Positions 39,050 to 50,295 of a DNA stretch of 64,000 bases are shown in pieces. The notes below the pieces were generated by a model, which was not told where the DNA came from, searched no databases, and saw only the letters and a program-made list of their open reading frames with translations. Every line of letters begins with the position of its first letter. Position 1 is the stretch's first letter. Source of the stretch: Carnegiea gigantea (lineage: Eukaryota; Streptophyta; Magnoliopsida; Caryophyllales; Cactaceae). The DNA lies in assembly GCA_029747015.1 (NCBI GenBank), contig JAKOGI010000007.1:67001-131000 (forward strand), in the 5' to 3' direction. The position numbers and the translations under genes are program-made.

Positions 39050-40960
39050 GAATTGTCAGTCTAGATTTTCACCCAAAAATCTAACATGAGCTATTAGATC
39101 AACATACTGAATGTTAATCTTGACACTCAAGATTCGGCTTTTAAGGCTTCAATATGAAAACTTATTTCATACTTGAATCCCTCGAGTCTCATCTTAGTCT
39201 CACTCAGGCGACTATATTCATTCCACTCATACACTTCCAGTGTGAGTAATCAACATTGCACACCTAGTGCCAATATGATTAAGTCTCATCCTACCCGCTA
39301 CTCAAGTGTCAGGGTGATTGCCTGTGTGACTATACCAATCAGAAGCCTGTGACATTTCAATACGCCTAACATGAGTATTCGGGCTGAACTTATCAATTGA
39401 ACTATCCACCCGATGTTTTATCTTGAAGACTTACGTCGGGGTGGAGTTTCAACGAGTTCTCAAACCCTGTCAGTGTGTCCATCTCATCTCTTATGGCATC
39501 CAATCACTCTTTGTAATTTGGTGAACCAACAGCCTTTTGATAAGAGGTAGATCCCTCAACTCCCAAGGGAGTGCATAGGAATATTTCCTCAACATTTGAA
39601 AATATCATCGAGGAATTCTTCTATGCTCAGTCCTTGAGATCATGGGGCCTTCATTATTTGTCTGCTTAGGTGAGAAATCCTTCTCCCTTTCTCTAAGAGG
39701 TAAGGGACTAGGTATTCCTCTCCTTTTCTCTAAGAGATATGGAACCCTGAGTAGAGAGAGAAGATTACTCTCACTATCCATTGGAGGTGGGATCCTGAAC
39801 GTGAGTACTAACTACATATTCAGGAATGACTCTTCTCAACATTTGGAGATTAAGGACGAATCTCATTCTCCTTAACAGACAAACCTTCACCATTTATACT
39901 AGATAAAGAAGATGTACCATCCTTGGTGACTTAGTGAGAATTCAAATCCTCCCTCTCAGCGAGAGGTGGTTGAAAGTCTTCTTGTAATGCATACAAATTG
40001 AGGTCCTTTTAAATTTCACCAAATGCTAAGAAACTCATTCTTAAGAAAACCATCATCGCGGGAATTCATTTCATGAAGAAAATATTCATGATCTCGATTG
40101 GTTCGAAGAGTTTTAATATTTCGTCCTAATTGAGTCCTACTACCGCTATAAAATATATGAACACATCAAGTATCTAATAGCGGTGAGATAGTCGGTACAC
40201 ATACCTTTATCATGAATATATAGCTCCATGATATGCTTTCACATTATTCATGGACTGCACATGTCTAGAGTGAATGAACGCTAAGGAATTCGATGTCCTC
40301 GAAACCTCACAACAAGATTTCCTATTGTTTTACTAGCTAAACATAACTCATATGACGCAACTTAAGCCTAGTGAGTTGGTCTTAAAAGACCATCTTTAGC
40401 TAGTTGTTAACTTTATATTAACCCTCATGGTCAAAACAAGCATGTTTAAAACATATTCGAAAATGGGACAAGGATGGAAGATATTTTATTTCATCAAAAA
40501 AAAAATTGAAAATACCTTTCAATGTGACATGGCCAAACAAATCACCATGCCATACGATATCTAAGACATCTAGACGCAAACTAAAGAAAACTTATCTCAG
40601 GAACAGAAGACAAAAGGAAAATTTCGCACCTCAGGTTCACAGAGAGCATCGTGAAGAGACAACATAGTCTCTTCAAAGAGCTTCAAATGATTTATCCTTA
40701 ATTCAAGGACAACTTTTTCATTGTCGTTACCTAAAAAGACAATTTGTGAACCCACTGTGTAGTAGTGAAAGTTCAAAAATAACTTGTTCCTGAACTATGT
40801 ACTTGGTTGCTCCCGTATCTGCAACCCACTAAGAATTATAGTTAGCAACAAATGCTTGAGAGCATACATATTATCCAGGAATGACTGTGGAAGAATGTAC
40901 CTTAATCAACTCAGGACAATCCCAAGCATAAGATCTATTATTTCCACAGTCATAGCACTC
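39050..40960 (-). pseudogene. copia A pol relics
   Basis: Minus-strand translation around 40832-40806 gives WVADTGATKYIV, the aspartic-protease active-site block of copia pol, with the DTGA core still present. It is followed by broken but recognisable LGNDNEKVVLEL-like and LHDALCEPEVR-like pieces. Around 39380-39560 a fragment reading WLDAIRDEMDTL matches the segment just before copia reverse transcriptase. Everything is interrupted by numerous stops and frame changes. Non-functional. Confidence 0.6.
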
Positions 40961-41639
40961 ACACGTGCTATATGCCTCTCTTTCTTTCCCGTAGTCTTTT
41001 TCCCTTTCGCAATACCAATCTTAGGTCCAGAACTTTATGAGGAAATGGATCTAGATGAACCTGATGCTCAGCTAATCCCACGCATTAATTCCATCACTAG
41101 ATCGACATCATATGCAATACGACCAAGTATAGCATGTTGATCGATCCATTCTCAAACCACTTTTTGGTATACTTTTAAATTTTCTCGATACTGCTCACTA
41201 GTAGTATCATCTTTGCTATCCAAGAAGACCTAGAACCTAACGAGGGTACTAATACCTCACTCTCGCTTAGAGGAAACTGAATCTTTTGACACTTTATGTC
41301 ACAGTCAGCACTATAAAGTTCTTCATTGGTAAACAAATTACCAACCATATTTTAATTGTCATATCTAAAAATATATATTTGTAAAATGGACATTAGGCAT
41401 ATTTTCAAATAATTAAATTATCAAAAAACTCCATTATTCATGTCGCATGATTGAAAACTTCGCTAAACTCATAATCATCTCATACAAGCATGAATTAGAA
41501 GTTTTAATAATTTAATTATCACATTTTTCCATAAAAATAAAATTTATGGAGAACATCATGGTTAAACTAATTAACGTTTTGGAAATATTACAAAGATATC
41601 CAACTTTATGTAAACCAAATTTACATGAAGTTATCTCAT

Positions 41640-42720
41640 TATATATAACTACTAATATGTCATCTAGAACTTTATCAATGACATATCAAGCATGAAATTT
41701 AGATTATTATTATATAAAACGCATTTATATAATAAAATGAATCTATATTGCGAAACATATTCGAATAATAATATGTTACAAAAGATGTTCATAAAAGGCC
41801 CAAATAGCATTATATAAAACACATTTATATAATTATATATAACATGAAACTTATTCAAATGTTACTGGCAAATTATAAAACACATTTATAATATTACGAA
41901 TTTAAATTTTATGAAACCAATTCATAAAATACCGCTAAATTACATAATTAGCAGATAACATGAAACGAATCCACATTCATTAATTTGGGCAAGGAAAAAG
42001 TGCTAAAATTAGCAAATTCACTACAACTCACGTAGTTCGTATATATAAAACACATTTATACAATACTACCAATTGGTGATTGACATGAAACATACCCATG
42101 TAATCGAATGCAACATAATTTGTAGCATGAAATATATCCAAATATTAATCGTAATTAATTATATATAGAACAAATTCATATAACATTAAAGTTTGGATGA
42201 AACGAATTCATAGTAAAGCTCGCAAATTATATAAAATGTATTCATATAATATTGTAAATTTAAATTTTATGAAACAGATTCATAAAATAATCAAATATCC
42301 TATATATCCACATAATAGCATGAAACTTGTTCATGTAGAACTTAATGAATCATTTTTATTAACTACAACAATGACATAACAATTAACTGATTTATAATTG
42401 CTCATGTTTTTGCATAAAATTATTAAATCATGAAACATATTTATGTGACGGGATATTATATAAAACATATTTATATAATGTAACTTATGAAACATATTCA
42501 TTTACCGACAAAGGGGATCTTTATATCACATAGATATTTATTGAGTGCGAGTAAAACAAATTTACATCATACACACTAATTTTATATATGAAACAAATTC
42601 ATAGAACTTCAACTCAATGGATCGATAACAAATTACTCGGTCAAGAAAATGTCAAGTTGACGCATATATAAAATGAATTTATATATGACATTAAATATAT
42701 CAAAGTTTTTATAACGAAAT
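41640..42720. repeat. AT-rich block with a recurrent aaac-attcata motif
   Basis: Variants of atgaaacatattcata and aaaacacatttatataat recur many times across about 1 kb inside copia A (for example near 41715, 41810, 41872, 42045, 42165, 42230, 42460). Spacing is irregular, roughly 30-90 bases, so it is not a simple tandem repeat. No coding potential seen. Confidence 0.5.
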
Positions 42721-43374
42721 CATGCATTCAGGATTAAAACTAATTCGAAACCTTAATTCAACAAATGAATTAACTGTATGAAACTTTATCAACTTAAACA
42801 TCATCATAATTCAAAAAACCATGCTGTGACTAATAATCTCAATTATTGAGTTAAAATCTAAAAGCAACAATAACTAAAGAATAATTCTGTCCAAAACAAA
42901 ACTGCCCTTTTTTTTTTAACTGTGGCCCATAGCATCGAAACACGGCATGATACAAACTGCCCCAAAAGGAATAGGGAAAAACAATCGGTATTTAAGAGTG
43001 AGTGACTTCACTAATTTCCCTTGAACCCTGACTCTCGCTCGCTATCCTTTTTCTCTCTACGCTTTGTTGATGCCCGAAATGGGCTCTCTCTCTTCAACCC
43101 TCGATGGCTCCTCTGCTTCTCTTCTTCTCGGCGTGGCTATAGAGCACCGAGCTCCATCGTTCCTCGGCCATGGAAGGCTCTCTGCCTTTCAAATTTCTCT
43201 CTCTTTCTCACGCCCCATGTCGCCACCCTCAACCCCGGCGAATGTTGGCCGAAAAACCCAGATGAGGAGAACACCCACCCTCCGCCAACAACAACAAAGG
43301 CCACCAGCGCGTAGATAGGTTGCTTCCGAGCCAGAAAATACCGGTTGTGCACCGAACGCACCTCTCACGCGGTG

Positions 43375-43516
43375 GCGCGTGACTTACACGCGCAGCCAAT
43401 GTGGTGGATTTCGCAGTTCCTTTATCTATTTTGGGTAGATCGGCGGTCAAGGGTGCGGATGGAGGAAGAAGAAGAGCAATGTACTCCTTTGTCGGCAGCG
43501 CGTGCCTTACACGCGC
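43375..43516. repeat. two matching perfect GC hairpins inside copia A
   Basis: GCGCGTG-ACTTA-CACGCGC occupies 43375-43393 and GCGCGTG-CCTTA-CACGCGC occupies 43498-43516. Each is a perfect 7-bp stem with a 5-nt loop; the two differ by one loop base. They lie in an otherwise GC-rich block of an AT-rich element. Confidence 0.8.
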
Positions 43517-43755
43517 CACCCCTCCATAGTTTCTGATGAGTAAACCCGGTTTCCTTTTCTCTTCTACCCTGCCTTCTTTTTTTTTTTTTTTGGTAATTGC
43601 CGGTTATAGGGCGGGGGGCCACCGAGGCCCCGCTGCCACAACTGCCACAAAGGCGTGAGTGGTGGGGACTGTTTGGTGGCAGACCACTAAGGTCTTTACT
43701 GCCACCATCGTCTTGATGGGTTAGGGTTTTAGAGTCACGAGGGGCAGAGAGACTG

Positions 43756-43780
43756 TTAGGGTTAGGGTTAGGGTTTCGGG
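43756..43780 (+). repeat. short telomere-like repeat
   Basis: ttagggttagggttaggg followed by tttcggg. Only about four units, so it is a short interstitial tract and not evidence of a telomere. Confidence 0.7.
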
Positions 43781-44257
43781 TTCTCCCTTTTGTTCACTAA
43801 TTTTTTTTTTTGTAATTAGGGCAAATTAATTTATGCCACCGATTTATTAATAGCACATAGCTTTAACATGGTAGTAGAACAATTTAATCGGATCTGCCAG
43901 TTGAATTCATACTGAAAACATGCTTTGGATATTATTGCAAAACTGAACTATTAGAAAAATTCAGTCTTTGGTTATTGAAGCATGCTTAGCAGAATCACTA
44001 TCATGCATATTTAATCAGGGCATATTTTAATGCATGCATAGTGGGGTCTGTTTTATCAATAAAGATATAGATTGCCACAACAGAAATATTCAACCAAAAA
44101 TGCATTCTGGCATTTCAATTGTAAAAGCATGCTGCTGGAATATTAGAGTTGCATAATTACAAAAATTAAGCAATTAAACGTATAAAGGAGCATGCTTTGA
44201 ACAAATCAGGTTTGGTGGATTATTAACGAATCAATCAGGACTAATCCGAACAGTTTT

Positions 44258-44270
44258 GACTCTAATACCA
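44258..44270 (-). promoter_or_regulatory. primer-binding site of copia A
   Basis: The minus strand reads tggtattagagtc, one base after the 5' LTR. This is the complement of the 3' end of initiator-Met tRNA with minor changes. Confidence 0.75.
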
Positions 44271-44271
44271 C

Positions 44272-44599
44272 TGTAGGAAGAAATAGAACTAACCTGGATG
44301 TGGAAGTATACTATCGGTAATAGTCCACGTTTATAAGAATACCAATCCACGTCAATAAGAATACCAAGTGGCTACTAGAGTCGCTTTAGGTTTTCACGTC
44401 CTAAACCCGAGAACTAGATAGATGGTAGTTCAGTCGTGAGAGAGAAATAGGAGAATATGGGAGATATAATATTTACCTCATAGCGTCTATGGAGGCTAAC
44501 CCCCTTAAACCCCTTTATATACCTTAGGGGGTAGTTAGAATTGTCGCCCTAGGCGACTTAAGTGGTCGTTGGGCCTAAACCTATCAGGCTCGATTAACA
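44272..44599 (-). repeat. 5' LTR of copia A
   Basis: 328 bp, pair of 38155-38482. Adjacent on the inner side to the primer-binding site. Confidence 0.88.
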
Positions 44600-44799
44600 A
44601 CATCCTAGACTCTTTCAACTCCTCCAGCACTAATTCAATTCTTTGAACCACCATTCCTATGCTTTCCTTCTGTACCGTAGCCTGCCACTCATATTCAATT
44701 GGAATTTACTTGACAAGGGCCACAACATATTTAAATGCACTCAATTTGGCAATGAGAGTATGTGATCATCACGACCACCTCAAGAGCCTTTGTTATTCT

Positions 44800-45547
44800 T
44801 GTTGAAAAAATTAGGTGCAATGACTGAAAAGCACAGGGTTGGTTAAACCGAGTCATGGTAGAGAACCACTGCCTTGAAAGCGATTACGGCTCGACTAGAG
44901 TGCAAATCGTATTAGCCGGTCGCTCCCCAAGGTTAACTCAGTAACTCTCACACGCGTGCACTTCGCGGCTAAGAGGTTGAGGTATGCAATGTAAATGCCC
45001 AGAAACGTAGCAAGGAGGAAGACAGAAGAGAAGAGGGAAGAAGTGGATAGTTTTCTGTGTGTTCCCAATGCACAGGGGAGCCACGTATTTATAGTGAGAT
45101 AATAGCTGTTGAAGCGCTTAAGAAAAACAGGAAAACAGCAGCAGTTACGGCAACAACAATGATGGAGGTAGAAGATCAGGCAGAAGAAAAGCAGCTTGTA
45201 GAAAACTGCAATTGAAATTAAGGGGAGAGCGGATTATCAGGAGGACCATAATAAACAGAGGCGAGAATCGTGGACGCAATCCGTTGTACAAAAGAATAAA
45301 ACGGATTTTTCTAAAAACAATCGACCCCCGCGCGCGCCCGGCCCGGCCCGGCTAGGCGGGCGGCGGCGACGCGCGCGCGCGTGGTTTCCCAGTGGCCCCC
45401 TCATACCCTTAAAACATGCCTTGATCTTATTCAACTGGGACAAGGAGGAGTAGGGGTATAAGAACCCTTTTCTCCTTCTTTCTAAGTTCTATGTGGGGCA
45501 AGAAGAAATAGAGAAGGAAAAGTAGCTTGTTGCTATTACTTCCAACA
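44800..45547 (-). repeat. 3' LTR of copia B
   Basis: 748 bp. It contains an almost pure G+C stretch at about 45326-45382 and a TATA-like word at 45086-45093 (minus strand tataaata), matching the other LTR. Confidence 0.93.
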
Positions 45548-45560
45548 ATCCCCCACTGAT
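45548..45560 (-). promoter_or_regulatory. polypurine tract of copia B
   Basis: The minus strand reads catcagtgggggat directly before the 3' LTR, the expected plus-strand priming site. Confidence 0.75.
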
Positions 45561-46210
45561 GGCATACAAGATAAGAGAGGAAAGAATTTTTGGGCGATTA
45601 GGGGTCAGATACTTAGATGTCAATATCTTTCGATTTGAATTGACACATTAGTGATGTGAGGCAACAACCAAGTAATTTACAAGTGAGCTAAGTCTTGAAC
45701 TTGTAAACCTTGATTGAGACCCCCACAACACATATCAACCCCTTAAGGAAAAACACATACCTCGCGATAACAACAACAGGCGCCTTTTTGGCCATATGCG
45801 TACCTTGGGTCTCATAGGTGCTCTAGAGAGAAAACCTGAATTTCTCATAGAAGGCGGCCAAACCTTCACACCTATGTAGGTAATTTCATCAAGTCCATCT
45901 TCGGTATAAACCACCATAACAATGGCTATGAAATTATTAAGAACATAATACAGTTCAACCTCACAAGTTTTCCATGCAATGAATACATTAAGTGCTTCTC
46001 AATAGCACCCCCACAATGGGTATAACTACACCAAGAGCGTAAGCTCGTTTTTCAAGTAAAATGGGATGAATCCATCAAGTGCTTATCTATAGCACCACCT
46101 TGGAAGGCTATGGATTCATTATTGTGCTTCTCTATAGCACAAGCATTATCACACGTCATAGGGATGGGTATGTAGTGCATCTTAGAGGTTAGCATGGCTT
46201 TGTTTGACCG

Positions 46211-49200
46211 CTAATGGGTATCCACCACACTATCTCCAGTCACAGGCTTAAGGCCCATCCCCCTCGATGTCTCCAGCACCAATCGCCTTGTTAATCCCTT
46301 CGTGAGAGGATCCGCCAAGTTCTTCTCAGATCTCACATACTGTAGAGATATGACTCCATGTTTCAGCAGCTGTTTCACCGCACTGTGTCTGATACGGATG
46401 TGTCTCCTTTTTCCATTGTAGACACTATTGTGCGCCACTCCTATTGCCGCTTGCGAGTCACAATATAGGGAAATTGGTATTGCTTGTTTGCCCCACAATG
46501 GCATGTCTGTTAACAAGCATTTGAGCCATTCTGCTTCTTGTCCTGCCAACTCAAGAGCAATGAATTCAGATTCCATGGTGGAGCGGGCTATGCAAGTCTG
46601 TTTTGCAAACTTCCACGAGATAGCCCCTCCACCAAGAGTAAAAGCATAACCACTAGTAGAGCTGATTTCATCGTTATCAGATACCCAGTTTGTATCACAA
46701 TATCCTTCTAACACAGCAGGAAATTTGTTAAAATGCAAACACATATCAATAGTACCTCTAAGATATTTGAGCAAACGAAGAAGTGCATTCCAATGTTCTT
46801 GACTAGGGTTATGAGTATACGGACTCAATCTGCTTACGGCATAAGCAATATCAGGACGAGTGAAGTTCATAAGAAACATCACACTTCCTATAACTTTTGC
46901 GTACTCATTTTGTGATACACTAGATCCTTTATTTTTCTTTAAGTGAATACTGGGATCATAAGGTGTTCTCACAGGTGTCACATCAAATTGGTTAAGTTTC
47001 TTCAACATTTTTTCAATGTAATGTGACTGAGACAACGAAAAGCCAGTGCTGGTTTTCTGAATTTTAATCCCCAAAATCACATCTGCTTCTCCCATGTCTT
47101 TCATTTCAAATAACGAAGATAATAGCTTTTTAGTTTCGTTAACAACGAGTAGATTAGTGCCTAAGATCAGCATATCATCAACGTAAAGACAAATGAATAC
47201 ACAATCTGAATCAATCCTTTTTGAGTATACACATGAATCAAACAAGTTTACAGTAAAACCATTTTGTACTAAAAAGCTGTCAAACTTTTCGTACCATTGT
47301 TTAGGAGCCTGCTTTAGACCATAAAGAGATTTTCTCAGTCTACAGACTTTGTTCTCCTGGCCTGGTACCTCACAGCCCTCGGGTTGAGTCATGTAAATTT
47401 CTTCCTCTAGATCACCATTCAAGAAGGCTGTTTTAACATCCATTTGATGTACAACAAGATCATATATAGTAGCTAAGGTAATTAAAGCTCTAATGGTGGC
47501 TATTTTGGTCACAGGAGAGTATGTATCAAAATAGTCTATCCCCTTTCTCTGATCAAAACCTCTAATAACCAACCTGGCCTTATACTTATCAATTGAACCA
47601 TCCGTCTTTAACTTCTTTTTGAAAATCTATTTACTACTAATGGGTCTACAACCCTTGGGCAGGTCGGTCAATTCCCATGTTTTGTTTGACTCGAGTGAAT
47701 CTATTTCACTTTTAATGGCTTCCTTTCAAAAAATTGCATCTATAGATTTTATAGCCTCTTGATAGGTTTTGGGATCTTTTTCTATCAAGAAGTTTGACAC
47801 AAATTCCTCAGTTATGACATCAACATCCGAGCTATTAAAGGATTCCATTAGAAAAGCAGTAATAAAGTTAGGTCCGAAGTTTGTTTCGACCCTACGTCTC
47901 TTGCTCCTTCTAGGTTCAATTTCTAAGACTCTATCATTGGAGTTAGAAACAGGTGATTTAGCAGGTAAAGAAGAATTAATAGGTGCCACATCAGTCACTT
48001 CCCATTTAAGGGGGAAAACATGCTCAAAAAACTCTGCATCTCTATGTTCAGAAATAACATTATCATTTAATGACATGAATCTATAAGCAGCACTGTTTTG
48101 AGCATAACCAATAAATACAGCATCAAAAGTCTTGGGACCTATGTTAGTTCGTTTAATACTAGGCAAAGCAACCTTAGCCAAACAGCCTCACACTTTCAGA
48201 TAACTCAGATTAGGAACATACCCTTTCCATAATTCATATGGGGTTTTGTCTGATTTTTTATAAGGGATTCTATTAAGAATAAGGCATGCAGTTAAGACAG
48301 CTTCTCCCCACATGTTATCAGGCAACCCCGAACTTATAAGCATAGCATTCATCATTTCCTTTAAGGTACGATTTTTTCTTTCAGCTATACCATTTTGTTG
48401 AGGGGTATAAGGGGCAGTAGTCTCATGTATAATGCCATTTTTCTCACAAAAAGCAGTCAGAGAATTGGTATCATATTCTCCACCTCTATCCGATCGTAGT
48501 CTCTTGATCTTTCGATCTAATTGGTTCTCAACTTCTGCTTTGTATTTTAAGAACATTTGCTCAGCTTCGTTTTTAGACTTAAAGAGGTAAATTTTGGTAT
48601 ACCTAGAAAAGTCATCCACAAAAGTGATATACCATTTCTTTCCTCCCTTGCTCATTGTATTCTTAAAGTCTGCTAGGTCTGAATGCACAAGTTCAAGCAG
48701 TTCAGTTTCCCGAGTTGTTATGGTCTTGAATGGTTTTTTAGCAAATTTTGCCTCAACGCAAACATCACATTTTGAGCAGTTTTCAGTATTGATATTAGAA
48801 ATTAGTTGCATGTTCTTTAGTTTGTTTATTGAAGCATAATTTACATGTCCAAGTCTACCATGCCATAAATCCACAGACTCAACAATATAGGCAGAAGAAG
48901 CATTTTCATTAACTGCATCAGAAGCAACATTCAGAACAAAGAGCCCTCCACTATGATACCCTTTCCCAACAAAGACCCCATTGCGAAGTATAATTATTTT
49001 CCCAGCCTTTTGGTTGACCTCAAACCCATCAATGTCTAGAAGACTACTAGAAACTAAGTTTCTACGAAGGGAAGGCACAAACAGCACATTATTCAGACAT
49101 ATGGATTTGCCAAAAGTAAATTTCAGAAGTGCTTTCCCTTTACCCATGACTCCGGCGGTAGTGGCATTGCCCATGAAGACATGCTCGCCATCTGGGACAT

Positions 49201-50293
49201 CTTCGAAGTCGTGCATCAGATCCTTGTTGGCGCAGAAGTGTCTTGTTGCTTCGGTATCTAGAATCCATTCAGTGGGGTTGGACACCAAATTGACCTCCAA
49301 TGTGACTACATAGAAAACTTCAGTATCTTCAGTCAGGTTTGCTTGTGCAGTTGGTTGTCCGGTGTATTTCTGAATTGTTTGGTTGGCTCCCTTACGAAGG
49401 TTGCACTGATATGCTTTGTGGCCTGGTTTGCCACAAACGTAGCAGACAACCTTCTGCTTCTGAATTCTGCCGTTTGTCTTTTTCAGGTGATTTTGACGTT
49501 TCAGTGGCTTCTGATCCCTTTTATTTTTTCCTTTAAACCTGTCTCTGTTTACAGGAATAGAAGATTCAATAAGATTAGCTTTAGATGAATTTAAAGATAG
49601 AGATTCCAACTTATCTTTAAGACGATTTGCTTCTTCAGTCCTCATATGACCGATTAGCTCCTGGAGTGTCAAATCCTTCTTCTTGTGTTTCAGGTAATTT
49701 CTGTAGTCACTCTAGGATGAGGGGAATTTCTCGATTAATACATTTGCTTGTAGGATCTCGCACATCTTCATGCCCTCGTTCAGCACTTCAGCACATAGGT
49801 TCTCGTAGACGTGGACTTGTTCCATGATAGACTTGTCGTCTACGATCTGAAACTGCAGCCACTTCCCTGCAACATATTTCCTTTTTCCAGCGTCATCTGA
49901 ACCATATTTCGTCTCCAGTTTGGTCCATATGATCTTCGCAGACTTGAAGATCACAAAAAGATCAAACAATGGATTCGATGTGTTGTTCAGCAGATAGCTC
50001 CGTGCCAGCTTGTTGTCCTTTTCCAGTTTCTTTCTGGCAGTTTCATCTAGTGGAATAGTTGGTGTTTTTGGAGTAACAGGAGTGGCGATGGATTTCTCAG
50101 CATCAATCTGAGAGGTGTCAGAGTCATCAAGGTAGTCTATGGTGAGGACATAATCGATTTCTAGTTGTTCGAAGTAGAGTAGTAACTTCTGAGACCAACG
50201 TTTGTAGTTAGTTCCATCGAGTGGCTCGATTTTGTAAAGTTCAGGGAGAGACTTCTGGAAGGGTGCAGCCCTTGCGATTGTAATCGCTTTCAA
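46211..50293 (-). pseudogene. copia B gag-pol, one frame with four stops at Trp positions
   Basis: From 50293 to the terminal stop at 46213-46211 there are 1361 codons in one frame with no indel. Gag has FEQLEIDYVL and a zinc knuckle CYVCGKPGHKAYQC (about 49450). The protease block reads WILDTEATRHFC: the expected Gly of the D-T/S-G active site is Glu (codon 49252-49250). The integrase has the zinc-binding LWHGRLGH...CSKCDVC and core DDFSRY, SDRGGEY, PQQNGIAERKNR. The reverse transcriptase has [36 protein letters not shown] and catalytic YVDDM. RNase H ends with [16 protein letters not shown]. Internal stops are TAG 49714-49712, TGA 48190-48188, TGA 47728-47726 and TAG 47629-47627, each where the family has Trp. 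No ATG opens the frame near the LTR. Confidence 0.92.
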
Positions 50294-50295
50294 AT

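Larger units (their letters stand above)
38155..44599 (-). mobile_element. Ty1/copia retrotransposon A, old and decayed
   Basis: Direct repeats of 328 bp (38155-38482 and 44272-44599) start TGTAGGAAG and end TTAACA. Flanking 5-mers gcatc (38150-38154) and acatc (44600-44604) are a target duplication with one mismatch. Orientation is minus: next to the repeat at 44272 the minus strand reads gtggtattagagtc, a Met-tRNA primer-binding site, and next to the other repeat it reads gagtgggagc, a polypurine tract. By eye about 26 of 328 LTR positions differ, mostly transitions. The interior holds protease and other pol relics full of stops, a GC-rich block (43000-43800) and an AT-rich block (41400-42990). 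Confidence 0.85.

Noticed and set aside
43021..43622. Several overlapping ORFs on both strands in the GC-rich block of copia A
   Set aside because: Open because of base composition; none shows a consistent family or codon pattern.
43756..43780. Telomere or subtelomere boundary
   Set aside because: Only about four units, embedded in a retrotransposon, with ordinary sequence on both sides.
44600..44799. Minus-strand coding-like stretch (IPIEYEWQATVQKESIG...LVLEELKESR) between the two copia elements, possibly a host exon cut by copia A
   Set aside because: When the copia A insertion is removed, the frame does not continue into the open stretch on the other side (DASFQYVRDTT at about 38150), a stop lies just upstream, and I recognise no family.
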